Source: Calditrichota bacterium | GTDB taxonomy: Bacteria > Calditrichota > Calditrichia > RBG-13-44-9 > J042 | Direction of reading: 5' to 3' | Assembly (NCBI GenBank): GCA_013150955.1 | Contig: JAADJD010000010.1 | Coordinates: 18,205-82,204 of the forward strand | Length of the DNA: 64,000 nucleotides | Part shown: positions 34,110 through 43,528 of the stretch, piece by piece | Position numbering within the stretch: the first letter of the stretch is position 1 | How the letters are laid out: each line of letters opens with the position of its first letter | Notes under the pieces: model-generated | What the model saw: the letters and a program-made list of their open reading frames with translations, nothing else | The model's database searches: none | Told to the model about the DNA's origin: nothing | Program-made: the position numbers and the translations under genes

Positions 34110-35630
34110 ATGATATCAATTTCGGTGGATCGCCGTCCCCTTCAGCAATTGAAAACCGGGGTGATGTTTATTCCGGTGTTGCAGGACGAGTTGAAAATTC
34201 CCGAACCCATCGAGGCGTTTTTGAATGCCCGCAAGTTGTTCATTCGGGAGTGGCTCCAGGCCAGCCATTTTTCGGGAAAGCTGGAAAATTACCGCCTGCT
34301 GCCGACGGGACGTTCGGAATTCCCCTTTCTGGTTTGCCTGGGCATGGGCAAGTTGAACGATTGGGATATGGAGGCCGCCCGGCGCTATTTTGGGAAAGTC
34401 ATTCACATTGCGCGGGAATTGAAAATGGATTGTCCCTCGGTATACTGGGATGATCAACTTCCCCGTCCCAAAGAGGACAGCATTTTCTTCCCCGAGATTG
34501 TGGCCAGCATGGGAATGGCCGCCTTCCGGGTAACCGAGTTTCAGACCGAACGGGAGGATGATAACGATTTCGAATTGACCTCGGTGCAGCTGGTGTATCC
34601 AGACGCACCGGATGAACTGGATGCGTTCATCACCGAAGGCCAGCGGATAGCCACGGCGGTGAATTTCGCCCGCCGCCTGGGCGAGATGCCGGGAAACGTG
34701 CTGACACCCGAACGATTTGTGGAAGAAGTGCGTCAGTTGTCCGATAGCTATCCGGAGTGGAAGCTGAAGATTCTGGACAGGGAGCAACTGCAGGCCGAAG
34801 GGTTGAATGCCTTGCTGGCCGTGGCCGCGGGCAGTGCCCATGCCCCTTATCTGGCCATTATCCATTATGAACATCCCGATGCCGAGGAAACCATCGCGCT
34901 GGTGGGTAAAGGCGTTACCTTCGACAGTGGCGGGATTTCCATCAAGCCGTCAAAATCCATGGACGAAATGAAGTACGACATGTCCGGCGCCGGCGCGGTT
35001 CTGGCAACCATCAAACTGGTGACCGAGATGAAATTGCCCGTAAACGTGGTTGCCGCCATGCCACTGGTGGAAAATCTGCCATCCGGTAAAGCCACTCGTC
35101 CTGGAGATATTGTAAAAAGTTACAGCGGTATTACCATCGAAGTGTTAAACACCGATGCCGAAGGTCGAATGATTCTGGCCGATGCCCTGGCGTACGTCAT
35201 CCGAAACTATCAGCCGCAGATTGTGGTGGATCTGGCCACATTGACCGGGGCGATTATAGTGGCATTAGGGCACCTGGCTGCGGGAATGTTCACCAATAAC
35301 GGGCAGCTGGCGGAAGAATTTCAGGAAGCGGGGCAGATTGCCGGGGAGTGGGTATGGCAGTTTCCCATCTGGAAGGAATATGGCGAGCTCATGAAGAGCC
35401 GCATCGCCGATCTGCGCAACATTTCCAGCAAGCCCGGTGCGGGTTCCATTACTGCTGCCAAATTTCTGGAAAAGTTTGTGGATGGCAAACCCTGGGTACA
35501 CCTGGATATTGCCGGCACCGCCTGGGAAATGCCCGAACGATCCTATCGGGGTAAGGGAGCAACCGGCTATGGTGTCCGGCTGTTGTACCATTGGCTCAAG
35601 TTGTTTCATGGGCAGTCAACCGGGGAGTAA
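34110..35630 (+). CDS. pepA: Leucyl aminopeptidase (M17)
   Basis: 506 residues. The M17 catalytic domain is intact: GKGVTFDSGGISIKPS supplies Lys and Asp ligands, EMKYDMSGAGAV another Asp, and NTDAEGRMIL the Asp, Glu and catalytic Arg; GYGVRLL closes the domain. The N-terminal 170 residues are the less conserved macro-like domain. A cytoplasmic hexamer with two metal ions removes N-terminal residues from peptides. GGAGG precedes the ATG. A redoxin gene starts 3 nt after the stop. Confidence 0.93.
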   Translation: MISISVDRRPLQQLKTGVMFIPVLQDELKIPEPIEAFLNARKLFIREWLQASHFSGKLENYRLLPTGRSEFPFLVCLGMGKLNDWDMEAARRYFGKVIHIARELKMDCPSVYWDDQLPRPKEDSIFFPEIVASMGMAAFRVTEFQTEREDDNDFELTSVQLVYPDAPDELDAFITEGQRIATAVNFARRLGEMPGNVLTPERFVEEVRQLSDSYPEWKLKILDREQLQAEGLNALLAVAAGSAHAPYLAIIHYEHPDAEETIALVGKGVTFDSGGISIKPSKSMDEMKYDMSGAGAVLATIKLVTEMKLPVNVVAAMPLVENLPSGKATRPGDIVKSYSGITIEVLNTDAEGRMILADALAYVIRNYQPQIVVDLATLTGAIIVALGHLAAGMFTNNGQLAEEFQEAGQIAGEWVWQFPIWKEYGELMKSRIADLRNISSKPGAGSITAAKFLEKFVDGKPWVHLDIAGTAWEMPERSYRGKGATGYGVRLLYHWLKLFHGQSTGE

Positions 35631-35633
35631 TCC

Positions 35634-36116
35634 ATGAATCGCAGGGCTTTTCCGGAATTTCAATTACCCACGTTAGAAAATCGTGCAGTGACGCAGGCCG
35701 GGTTTCAGCAGCGGCCGGCTACCCTGTGCCTTTTTTTCAAAGGCAGTTGTGCAACCAGTCAACTGGTGTTGAATTTATTGCGGCAGTTGTGGGAACGACA
35801 GGGATTGCCGGAAGAATGGGTATTGTTGATTTCTCAGGATAACGTACCGGAAACCCGGACGTTCGTGCAGCAGCATGGACTGTCTTTCCCTCTGGTTGTG
35901 GATTACCCGGATTACCGATTGTCCCGTGCACTGGATTTTCAGACGGTTCCTGCCATGTATCTGGTAGACCGGCAGAGTCGAATCCTGAACCACACCGAGG
36001 GATTCGTCAAACCGGAATATGAAATTTTATTGCAGCGATTGTTTGCGGAAAATGGGGTGCAAATTGTGGAACTGTTTGAATCGGGAGCGAATGTCCCTTT
36101 ACTGAAGCCCGGCTGA
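35634..36116 (+). CDS. Thioredoxin-fold redoxin (AhpC/TSA-like) with CxxS motif
   Basis: 160 residues without signal peptide. The fold pattern FPEFQLPTLENRAV, LCLFFKGSCATSQLVLN, VPAMYLVDRQSRI is that of the redoxin/TlpA group. The active-site position reads Cys39-Ala-Thr-Ser42, so the resolving Cys of the usual CxxC is Ser; Cys32 is buried in a strand. It could act as a one-Cys peroxidase or monothiol partner. It is translationally close to pepA, but no functional link is evident. Confidence 0.75.
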   Translation: MNRRAFPEFQLPTLENRAVTQAGFQQRPATLCLFFKGSCATSQLVLNLLRQLWERQGLPEEWVLLISQDNVPETRTFVQQHGLSFPLVVDYPDYRLSRALDFQTVPAMYLVDRQSRILNHTEGFVKPEYEILLQRLFAENGVQIVELFESGANVPLLKPG

Positions 36117-36319
36117 GCGCCCCGGCACCGGCATTTCGGGTAAATGCCAGCAACGGTTTTTCGCATAATCTTGTGTGGGGAGGGAATGCAAAATCTCCGC
36201 AGGAATCATTCTGTCCCGATGCGGAGGGGCGGATCTCTTCTGGGTTTTTGTTAGATTGTTGAACAGGAATATAATCATTTTGGCGGGATGATCGACTCTA
36301 CATAAAGGAAAAAAGCTGG

Positions 36320-37126
36320 ATGGATATGTACGACATTCATAATCATCTGATTTATAAATTTGATGATGGTCCACGGAGCCTGGACGAAGTGGTGGAAATG
36401 CTGAAAATTGCCCGGGATCAGGGCATCACCCGCGTGTTCGCCACCTCCCACTTTCAGGAATTGATACCCGTGGAGCTGGAAGAAGACTATTTCCAAAAAT
36501 TGACCGAATTGCAGGATCGATTGGAGCAGGAGAACCTTCCGGTACAGGTGTTTTCCGGAGCAGAGATATTCTTTCATCATTACATTAATGAGACGGTGAA
36601 GCGCAGTCGAGTGGGAACCCTGGCCGGCCTGGGAAAATACGTATTGCTGGAATTTCCCCTCTTCTTGATGCCCTCGGGGGTTCCGGATGCCCTGTTTAAA
36701 CTGAAAATGGATGGATTTATTCCCATTATTGCCCACCCGGAACGCTACAGCAGCGTTATGGAAAATCCAGAAAAAGTTCTGGAATATTTGAAATATGGGG
36801 CTTTGCTGCAGGTGAATGCGGGCAGTCTGGTAGGGGATTTTGGACGCCGGGTGCAACGGGTGGCCATGTGGATGATGGAAAATCGGCTGGTTCATTTTCT
36901 GGGATCCGATGCACACAATCCCACCACCCGAACGTTCCGGATGGCCGATGCCGTTGAGCATTTGAAACGACATGTGGATGAAGATTACGTTCGCGATGTG
37001 GTCGAGCATTTCCCGGCAAAAATTTTGAAGAACGAGGACATCGAAAAGGTCAACATTCCCGAGCTGGAAGACCAACCGGGTTTCCTTTCCCGCTTGAAAA
37101 ACAAGTTGTTTTCCCTGGGGCGTTAA
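36320..37126 (+). CDS. CpsB/YwqE-type PHP-domain tyrosine phosphatase
   Basis: 268 residues. It begins DIHNHLIYKFDDGPRSLDE, the metal-binding start of the CpsB/CapC family, with TSHF, SGAEIFF, HPERYSSV and GSDAHNPTTR giving the remaining histidine and acidic ligands. Family members dephosphorylate tyrosine kinases that control capsule or exopolysaccharide export. No bacterial tyrosine kinase or Wzc-like gene is in the window, so its partner lies elsewhere. The gap before it (36117-36319) has a weak hairpin, GGCATTT/AAATGCC at 36130-36148. Confidence 0.88.
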   Translation: MDMYDIHNHLIYKFDDGPRSLDEVVEMLKIARDQGITRVFATSHFQELIPVELEEDYFQKLTELQDRLEQENLPVQVFSGAEIFFHHYINETVKRSRVGTLAGLGKYVLLEFPLFLMPSGVPDALFKLKMDGFIPIIAHPERYSSVMENPEKVLEYLKYGALLQVNAGSLVGDFGRRVQRVAMWMMENRLVHFLGSDAHNPTTRTFRMADAVEHLKRHVDEDYVRDVVEHFPAKILKNEDIEKVNIPELEDQPGFLSRLKNKLFSLGR

Positions 37127-37237
37127 CCCCTCGCTGATTGTTTTCCCCTGAATGAAAAATTTTAAATTCTTGATTATATTCCCCTTTTTCGCTCATATTT
37201 TGATGATGCCAGTTAAATCAAGCGAGAGAGGTTCATT

Positions 37238-38932
37238 ATGAGTGTGATACCATCCGAATACCAGCCGCCGATTTCTTGTGAAGAATTCATCGCCAGAGCA
37301 TCCGGAGATGATGAAGAATCTTTTGAAGTGGGTGTATTGTTTGTCGGTGCCGGGCCGGCCAGTCTGGCGGGTGCAATTCGCCTGGCGCAACTCTTGCAAT
37401 CTGCACCCGAAGTTCAGGAGCAGCTGGGCGAGATGCCCATCGTGGTGCTGGAGAAGGGTAAATATCCCGGTGCCCATTTGTTGTCCGGAGCGGTTGTCAA
37501 TCCCAGTGCGTTCTTTAAGCTTTTTCCAGATTTAAAACCGGAGGATTTTCCTTTCTACGGTCCGGTTGAAGACGAAGCATTTTACTTTTTAACCGAGAAG
37601 AAAGCGTTTAAACTTCCCCTCATGCCGCCGCCCATGCAGAATCATGGCAACTATGTGGCGTCCTTAAGCAAAATTGGTCAATGGCTGGCGGAAAAGGCAG
37701 AGGAATTGGGGGTGATGATTTTCCCCGAAACCGCCGCCGTGAAGGTTTTAGTGGAAGACAACCGGGTAGTGGGGGTTCGCACAGACGATAAAGGATTGGA
37801 TCGGGATGGAAAACCGATGAGCAATTACGAACCCGGCTCCAACATGCTGGCGAAGGTGACCGTGGTGGGAGAAGGTACCCTGGGACACCTGACGCAAACC
37901 CTGCTGGAATATTTTGGCATCAGCCGGGAAAATCCACAGATTTACGCCCTGGGGGTAAAGGAAATCTGGGAAGTGCCCCGTCCCCTGAAACGGGTGGTGC
38001 ACACCATGGGCTGGCCGCTTAGACTGGCCCGAAAGTATCGGGAATTTGGGGGTAGCTTTATCTATCCCATGGGGGAAAATAAAGTCTCGCTCGGCTTGGT
38101 GGTGGGCATGGATTACGCTGATGCCTCCCTGTCGGTTCACGATTTACTGCAGCAGTTTAAACAACATCCACTGGTTCGCGAAATACTGGAAGGCGGAAAG
38201 CGTCTGGAGAAGGGCTGGGGAGCCAAGACCATTCCGGAAGGTGGATTTTATTCCCTGCCCAGGCAGTTGCATGTACCGGGGGCTTTGTTTATTGGTGATG
38301 CAGCTGGCTTTGTGAATGTCCCGGCTTTAAAAGGGATTCATTATGCCATGTGGTCAGGAATACTGGCAGCGGAAGCGATATTTGATGTGCTGAAGGCAGG
38401 GCTGGATCCCCAATCAGAAAACACCCTTGCCCGTTTTGATGAAAACGTTCGGAATAGTTTTATCTGGATAGACCTTTACCAGGTGCGCAATATGCGTCAG
38501 GCCTACCAGTACGGATTTTTTGCCGGTAGTTTACTGGCGGGATTCATGACACTCACCAGAGGTCGTTTTCCGGGATGGAAAATACCCACCCTGCCGGATG
38601 GAGCGCACCCGGTTTTCAAAGGCACCCGTCAGTATCCCAAACCGGACAATCAGTATACATTCGATAAGCTGTCCAGCGTGTACGCCAGTGGCAATCGCAG
38701 TCGGGATACCATGCCCAATCACATCCGCATTCGCACCGATGTTCCGGAGGAAATGGGCGATTTGTGGGTCAACATGTGCCCGGCGCTGGTGTATGAGTGG
38801 GCAGAAGAAAATGGTCAGCGGAAGTTGACCATTAATGCGCCGAATTGTATCCATTGTGGTGCCATCACCGCCAAGGGCGGCCGCTTTACGCCACCCGAAG
38901 GTGGCAACGGCCCGGAGTATGAGGAGACGTGA
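37238..38932 (+). CDS. Electron-transfer flavoprotein:ubiquinone oxidoreductase with altered Fe-S site
   Basis: 564 residues. FAD-binding VLFVGAGPASLAGAIRLA, HLLSGAV, GDAAGFVNVPALKGIHYAM and the membrane-associating region are as in ETF-QO. The enzyme takes electrons from ETF, mainly generated by acyl-CoA dehydrogenases, into the quinone pool. The C-terminal cluster domain is unusual: Cys514 (MCPALVYEW), Cys537 and Cys540 (NCIHC) are kept, but the fourth ligand of NCxHCKTC is Ile543 in CGAI, and the following loop is about four residues shorter before PPEGGNGPEY. A [3Fe-4S] cluster or a different ligand is possible. The beta-oxidation genes at 43.5-47.3 kb fit its role. Confidence 0.9.
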   Translation: MSVIPSEYQPPISCEEFIARASGDDEESFEVGVLFVGAGPASLAGAIRLAQLLQSAPEVQEQLGEMPIVVLEKGKYPGAHLLSGAVVNPSAFFKLFPDLKPEDFPFYGPVEDEAFYFLTEKKAFKLPLMPPPMQNHGNYVASLSKIGQWLAEKAEELGVMIFPETAAVKVLVEDNRVVGVRTDDKGLDRDGKPMSNYEPGSNMLAKVTVVGEGTLGHLTQTLLEYFGISRENPQIYALGVKEIWEVPRPLKRVVHTMGWPLRLARKYREFGGSFIYPMGENKVSLGLVVGMDYADASLSVHDLLQQFKQHPLVREILEGGKRLEKGWGAKTIPEGGFYSLPRQLHVPGALFIGDAAGFVNVPALKGIHYAMWSGILAAEAIFDVLKAGLDPQSENTLARFDENVRNSFIWIDLYQVRNMRQAYQYGFFAGSLLAGFMTLTRGRFPGWKIPTLPDGAHPVFKGTRQYPKPDNQYTFDKLSSVYASGNRSRDTMPNHIRIRTDVPEEMGDLWVNMCPALVYEWAEENGQRKLTINAPNCIHCGAITAKGGRFTPPEGGNGPEYEET

Positions 38933-39020
38933 GAAAGGAACCGATTGGATTTCTTTTTACATCAATAAAGGCTGTAATGGCAATTAATGTGGGCCTTTAA
39001 GGCAGAAAATGTCTATATAA

Positions 39021-39187
39021 CCCAAATTATGCAATAAACCGCGAATCACGCGAATGAAACCAAAAAATATATACAAAATCGCGAATAAACCCTGGAACAC
39101 ATTTTCATCCAGACACAATCCAATGTATTTTATTGGTTTTATTGGTATTAATTCGTGTAATTCGTAGGCTATTGCTTAATCTGGGTT
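39021..39187 (-). repeat. Family A repeat, copy 8
   Basis: Reverse copy, starting CCCAAATTATGCAATAAACC. Its right end is followed by a short duplication, TTAATCTGGG repeated at 39176-39185 and 39186-39195. Its sequence is strikingly close to copy 9 at 44962, closer than to other copies, suggesting recent duplication. The rest of 38933-39275 has no other feature. Confidence 0.87.
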
Positions 39188-39275
39188 AATCTGGGTTAAA
39201 TTAAAATTTGTGATCAGAATTTTAAGCCTACTCTGGTTGACATGATTAACGGAGGAGGTTGACCCGATTGCTACT

Positions 39276-39959
39276 TTGAAACAGAGCATTTTAAATTTTG
39301 CCCAGGATCGTAAATATTTTCAAATCTCGCAACTAAAAGCCCTTTTGACATCCAGAAATATTTCTTTTGCTGAAGATAGTATCAAAAAAATTGTTTATTA
39401 TCTAAAAAAGGAAGGAAAAATATTCAGCGCCGGAAGAGGATGGTACTCTACCATTGACCATCCTTTTGTTCTTGATAAAAAACCGGTTCAGGAGATTGTG
39501 GACTATCTTGATAAAGAATTTCCACTAATGTATTTTTCCTGCTGGAGCACGGAACAATTAAAATTATTCTACCATCACATTCAGGTCCGATTTGTTATTT
39601 TTATATATTCGGAGACAGATTATCACCCTTCTATTTATGAGCGTCTCAGGCATAAATATTCCTCGGTCTATTTGAATCCCGGAAAACGCGATGTTGAATC
39701 GGCATTTATTTTCGATCATAAGACAGTCATTATTCGGCCCAGCATCAGCGAAGAACCGCAGGTCAATCACTATGCGACGATTGAGAAGATTTTAGTGGAC
39801 TTGTTTATTGAAGGAAAAAAACTCCAGTTGCTTGATGAATGGGAATATCAGCAGGTGTTTCAGAAAATCGTTGATAACTATCGTGTGAACATGGCCAAAT
39901 TGATTCGTTACGCAAACAGAAGAAATGTAAAAAAGGAGATGCTTTCAATTATCCACTAA
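39276..39959 (+). CDS. AbiEi-like antitoxin/regulator of a type IV toxin-antitoxin pair
   Basis: 227 residues. The N-terminal 65 residues form a winged helix (KYFQISQLKALLTSRNISF, KIVYYLKKEGKIFSAGRGWYS) like that of AbiEi-type antitoxins; the rest is the family's alpha/beta C-terminal domain. Assignment rests on this layout and on the adjacent AbiEii-like nucleotidyltransferase. The TTG at 39276 has its GGAGGAGG site 17 nt upstream, too far; ATT at 39267 is spaced 8 nt from it and may be the true start. AT-rich composition suggests transfer. AbiE systems act in phage defence by abortive infection. Confidence 0.65.
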   Translation: MKQSILNFAQDRKYFQISQLKALLTSRNISFAEDSIKKIVYYLKKEGKIFSAGRGWYSTIDHPFVLDKKPVQEIVDYLDKEFPLMYFSCWSTEQLKLFYHHIQVRFVIFIYSETDYHPSIYERLRHKYSSVYLNPGKRDVESAFIFDHKTVIIRPSISEEPQVNHYATIEKILVDLFIEGKKLQLLDEWEYQQVFQKIVDNYRVNMAKLIRYANRRNVKKEMLSIIH

Positions 39960-39996
39960 TGGCAAATTCGTTGGTTGTTTGCCATTAGTGGATAAT
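39948..39996 (+). promoter_or_regulatory. 19-bp perfect inverted repeat at the antitoxin-toxin junction
   Basis: ATTATCCACTAATGGCAAA (39948-39966) is exactly complementary to 39978-39996 across an 11-nt loop. The left arm contains the stop codon of the AbiEi-like gene; the right arm ends 9 nt before the ATG of the AbiEii-like gene. There is no T run, so it is not an ordinary terminator. It could mask translation initiation of the toxin until the upstream ribosome opens it, or be a binding site for the regulator. Confidence 0.8.
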
Positions 39997-40005
39997 CCGT
40001 GGCAT

Positions 40006-41058
40006 ATGATCCATCCGAAATGTTTTACGGAAGAATGGATTCTTCTGAAAAGAGATCAGATAGGCCGCGTTGATCCCACCTTGCTGGAAAAATGTATCTA
40101 TGCGTTTGAGCTTTTAGCTCAACTGGTAACGAAAGGGCTGATTTTTATTTTCAAAGGCGGTACCAGTTTAATCTTGTTGCTTTCGGAGTTTAGAAGGCTT
40201 TCCATCGATGTGGACATTGTATGCAATGAAAAACGGGAGAAGATCGAATCCATTTTTAACGCTGTGGTGAGCGATTCGCCTTTTTCCCGCTGGCAAGAAG
40301 ATGTTCGAATGCCAACACGAATTCCTAAGAGCCATTTCCGATTTTATTTTCATTCAAATGTCAACAATCGTGAGGATTATGTTTTACTGGATATTTTGAA
40401 GGAGTCCATGAATTTTCCACATGTTCAATCGGTTCATGTCAATCTGCCATTTTTTATTTTAATGGAGGAGGTTTGGGTAACCGTTCCAACGATAGAAGGG
40501 TTGGTTGGGGATAAACTGACTGCATTGGCCCCCTGGACAATTGGAATCCCATTACAGGAAGATCGTTCTATGCAGTTGATTAAACAGGTTTTCGATTTAG
40601 GGGAATTATTTGTTCATATTTCAGACTTCCATGAAATTTTCGATTCTTACAATGTAATCCATTCTTTGGAAAACAAATATCGGAATACCTCTTTTACAAC
40701 ATCTGAAACACTGCAGGATACGATAGACATTTGTTTTCTGATCTCGCAAATGGGATTAAGGGGTGGTGTGGAAGACGAGTCCACAAGAATTTTAATGAGG
40801 CGAATCCGGAGTCATTTGATGGGTGTAAACTATCATCTGGACGATGCCAGAATTTCAGCATCTCGTGCCGCATTAATAGCAAAAATATTGCAGAAAGAGT
40901 CGTTCCCTCCTCCTTTTTCTATTGTTTATAATTCCGAGGTGCTTGATCAAATTCGCAACGTTAGCTTAACGGGAAATCTTTTTGTATTGAACCGATTAAA
41001 GTCAATTGCACCAGAAGCTTTCTATTATTGGTATTTGATTTTCCGGTTGGAAGGATAA
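40006..41058 (+). CDS. AbiEii/AbiGii-like nucleotidyltransferase toxin
   Basis: 350 residues from the ATG at 40006; a TTG at 39979 lies inside the hairpin and is less likely. The nucleotidyltransferase core is visible: IFKGGTSLILLLSEF then RLSIDVDIVC, the GGT(S/T)L and Dx D motifs of DUF1814/AbiEii, with a supporting LVGDKLTAL motif typical of the family. AbiEii toxins use GTP or other nucleotides to block growth. The start lacks a good Shine-Dalgarno sequence, so coupling with the preceding gene is likely. AT-rich like its partner. Confidence 0.78.
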   Translation: MIHPKCFTEEWILLKRDQIGRVDPTLLEKCIYAFELLAQLVTKGLIFIFKGGTSLILLLSEFRRLSIDVDIVCNEKREKIESIFNAVVSDSPFSRWQEDVRMPTRIPKSHFRFYFHSNVNNREDYVLLDILKESMNFPHVQSVHVNLPFFILMEEVWVTVPTIEGLVGDKLTALAPWTIGIPLQEDRSMQLIKQVFDLGELFVHISDFHEIFDSYNVIHSLENKYRNTSFTTSETLQDTIDICFLISQMGLRGGVEDESTRILMRRIRSHLMGVNYHLDDARISASRAALIAKILQKESFPPPFSIVYNSEVLDQIRNVSLTGNLFVLNRLKSIAPEAFYYWYLIFRLEG

Positions 41059-41149
41059 AAAATGTATTTAATGGAAATGGAGGATCCAAAACTTATTTTT
41101 TTGTATTATATTTTGTTTGGCAAAAAGAAGGATCAGGTATTTTAGTAAA

Positions 41150-41989
41150 ATGGAGCAACTCAAATTAGCCGCCCGTAATGCCCGCAAAAAAACGATTGTC
41201 CCGGTAAAACAGGTGCGTATTGGTGAGGGCTTTGTGGTCATTGCCGGGCCCTGCAGTGTGGAAAGTGAAGAGCAAATGCTGATAACGGCCCGCATGGTAA
41301 AAGAAGCCGGTGCGGATATGTTGCGCGGTGGGGCCTTTAAGCCGCGAACCTCCCCGTACGCGTTTCAGGGATTGGGACTGGAAGGATTGAAGATTCTGGA
41401 AAAGGCCGGCCGGGAAACCGGTCTGCCCGTGGTAACCGAAGTGGTGGATCCAAGAGATGTAACCTGGGTCTGTGAATTTGCCGATGTGCTGCAGATCGGA
41501 ACCCGAAACATGCAAAACTTTGCCCTGCTTAAGGAGGTGGGAAAGGCGAATAAACCGGTGCTGTTAAAACGAGGCATGTATTCTTCGTTAAAGGAATGGC
41601 TCTACAGCATTGAATATATTCTGAATGCGGGCAATCCCCATGTCATCCTTTGTGAACGAGGCATCCGCACTTTTGAGACCTACACCCGAAATACCCTGGA
41701 CATCAGCGCGGTGCCGGCCATGAAGGAGCTTACCCATCTTCCGATCATCGTAGATCCCTCTCATGCCACGGGACGGGTATCCATGATCGAATCCATGAGT
41801 CTGGCAGCCGTTTCTGCCGGTGCCGATGGTTTGCTGGTAGAAGTGCATTTTAAACCGGAGATCGCCCTGTCTGACAAAGATCAGCAGTTAAATCCCCGGC
41901 AGTTTAAACAGATGATGTGGAAATTGCGCAAACTGGTGCAATTTCATCAGCAACTGGCAAAACAGAAATCACCACGGGGGGAGACATGA
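41150..41989 (+). CDS. aroF: 3-deoxy-7-phosphoheptulonate synthase (DAHP synthase)
   Basis: 279 residues from the ATG at 41150, or 290 from a TTG at 41117; neither has an ideal ribosome binding site. The core is the short type I-beta DAHP/KDO8P synthase: [55 protein letters not shown] and DPSHATGRV, which carry the PEP, metal and erythrose-4-phosphate ligands. The protein has no separate regulatory domain. It condenses PEP and erythrose 4-phosphate, the first step of aromatic amino-acid synthesis. It overlaps pheA by 4 bp (ATGA). Confidence 0.93.
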   Translation: MEQLKLAARNARKKTIVPVKQVRIGEGFVVIAGPCSVESEEQMLITARMVKEAGADMLRGGAFKPRTSPYAFQGLGLEGLKILEKAGRETGLPVVTEVVDPRDVTWVCEFADVLQIGTRNMQNFALLKEVGKANKPVLLKRGMYSSLKEWLYSIEYILNAGNPHVILCERGIRTFETYTRNTLDISAVPAMKELTHLPIIVDPSHATGRVSMIESMSLAAVSAGADGLLVEVHFKPEIALSDKDQQLNPRQFKQMMWKLRKLVQFHQQLAKQKSPRGET

Positions 41990-43038
41990 ATCTTGAAGAA
42001 ATCCACAAACTTTTAAGGAAGATTGATTATCGATTGATCAAATTACTGGACGAACGGATGGAGCTCTTGTTGAAGCTCACCCGTTTGCAGCAGGAAAATC
42101 AGGCCGCCTCCGATGTAAACGGCTTTCAGGATGCGGAAAAATATTCTCAGGGACTCATCCGGCCGGAATTCTACCGCCGCCTGTATCGGGAAATTTTAAC
42201 GGAAAGTAAAAAATTGCTGGATCGGGATTTCAAACTGATTGCTTTCCAGGGGGAACACGGAGCCTACAGCGAGGTTGCCGCACGGGTCTGGGATGAATCG
42301 TTAATTCCCATCCCCTGCACGGAATTCACCGAGATTTTCGAGGAAGTGGAAGCTGGCGTCTTCGATTACGGAATTGTTCCAGTGGAAAATAATACCGGAG
42401 GGCAGGTCAATCAGGTCAATCAACTGGTGCTGGGAACCTCTTTGCATGTGATCGGTGCGGTTGAGCTGCACATTCATCACTGCCTGCTGGCTCCAAAAGG
42501 AACCGATTACCGAGAATTGCACAGTGTGTATTCCCACACTCAGGCACTGGAACAGTGCCGCCAGTTTCTGGCACGCAATAAACTTCAGCCGGTACCCTAT
42601 TACGATACCGCCGGAGCCGCTCGAATGATTGCCGAAAATACCCCACCCTCAGCCGCTGCTATTGCCAGTAAGTTGGCCGCAGAGTTGTACAATCTGGAAA
42701 TCATTAAAGAAAACATCGAGGATTTTCCCCACAACATCACGCGGTTTCTCATCTTTGCCCGACAGCCTCGAAACGAACCGGGGGAAAAATGCTCCATCGT
42801 CTTTTCCACGGAACACAAGGCCGGTACCCTGTTTCGTGTGCTGGAGGTTTTTGCCCGTCGGGGAATCAATCTGACCCGTATCGAGTCCATGCCCAATTTG
42901 CGGGGCAGCTTCGCCTTTTTCCTGGATTTTGAGGGCGATCAGAACGACAGGCCGGTAAAGGAGGCGTTGCAGGAAGTTCAAAAATTGACCACCGATTTCC
43001 GCATGCTGGGTTGTTATAACGAAAAGCGCGGGCAGTAA
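41986..43038 (+). CDS. pheA: Bifunctional chorismate mutase / prephenate dehydratase
   Basis: 350 residues. The first ~85 form an AroQ-type chorismate mutase helix bundle ([20 protein letters not shown]). A prephenate dehydratase follows (about 95-270: [24 protein letters not shown], and HNITRFLIF with the catalytic Thr-Arg-Phe). A C-terminal ACT domain ([25 protein letters not shown]) gives phenylalanine feedback. PVENNTGG replaces the more common PIENSxxG. GGGGGGAG precedes the ATG. Together with the coupled aroF gene, the cell commits carbon to phenylalanine. A G-rich array starts about 20 bp after the stop. Confidence 0.93.
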   Translation: MNLEEIHKLLRKIDYRLIKLLDERMELLLKLTRLQQENQAASDVNGFQDAEKYSQGLIRPEFYRRLYREILTESKKLLDRDFKLIAFQGEHGAYSEVAARVWDESLIPIPCTEFTEIFEEVEAGVFDYGIVPVENNTGGQVNQVNQLVLGTSLHVIGAVELHIHHCLLAPKGTDYRELHSVYSHTQALEQCRQFLARNKLQPVPYYDTAGAARMIAENTPPSAAAIASKLAAELYNLEIIKENIEDFPHNITRFLIFARQPRNEPGEKCSIVFSTEHKAGTLFRVLEVFARRGINLTRIESMPNLRGSFAFFLDFEGDQNDRPVKEALQEVQKLTTDFRMLGCYNEKRGQ

Positions 43039-43057
43039 CCTCTGCCAGGGGTGGTGT

Positions 43058-43189
43058 GGGGAAAGGGGGATAGGGAGATAAGGGAATAAGGGGAATAAGG
43101 GGAATAAGGGTATAAGGGAATAGGGGGATAAGGGAAAGGGTATTGGGGATGGAGGAATAATGGAATAATGGAATAATGGGGTATAGGGG
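43058..43189 (+). repeat. G-tract tandem array, G-quadruplex capable
   Basis: At least twelve runs of three or more G are spaced by short A/T linkers, including the unit GGGGAATAA in tandem at 43090-43110. Four consecutive runs with 5-nt linkers satisfy the usual G4 pattern on the plus strand. It lies in the untranslated region directly after pheA and could stall transcription or replication. Confidence 0.75.
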
Positions 43190-43197
43190 AATGGAAA

Positions 43198-43425
43198 ATT
43201 CCTCACTGCCCACTGCCCACTGCCAACTGCCTACTGCAAACTGGGATATATACTGCCTACTGCATACTGCAAACTTGGATACATACTGCCCATTGCCGAC
43301 TGCTCACTGCCAACTGTCCACTGAACCCCGGCCCGACTCTCCAGAATCCTTGTTCGACTCAGGCGTAAAGCCTGCGGCTATCATTGCCCACTGCGCACTG
43401 CCCACTGCCAACGGTTAACTGAAAT
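43198..43425. repeat. Heptanucleotide tandem repeats (ACTGCCN type) with family B fragment
   Basis: Degenerate 7-bp units of the form ACTGCCC, ACTGCCA, ACTGCAA and ACTGCAT run over 43201-43330. Next comes a broken family B segment (GACTCTCCAGAATC, then GGCGTAAAGCCTGCGGCTA), and more heptamers. This resembles the short tandemly repeated repetitive sequences known from cyanobacteria in unit length. No gene is credible across 43039-43528. Confidence 0.8.
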
Positions 43426-43528
43426 GCTACTTTTGGTGTATTGCGGCATTTTTTCCGATTTCTGGATTTGTCCATAAAGGTTTTTTATGTAAATTCTTTC
43501 ACAACAGAATTGGAAGGAGAATCCGATC

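Noticed and set aside
39981-40005. Ordinary terminator at the AbiE-like junction
   Set aside because: The hairpin is perfect but has no T tract and overlaps the stop and the start region of the two genes.
43198-43425. CRISPR array at the heptamer region
   Set aside because: Units are 7 bp, contiguous and degenerate, without spacers; no cas gene is in the window.
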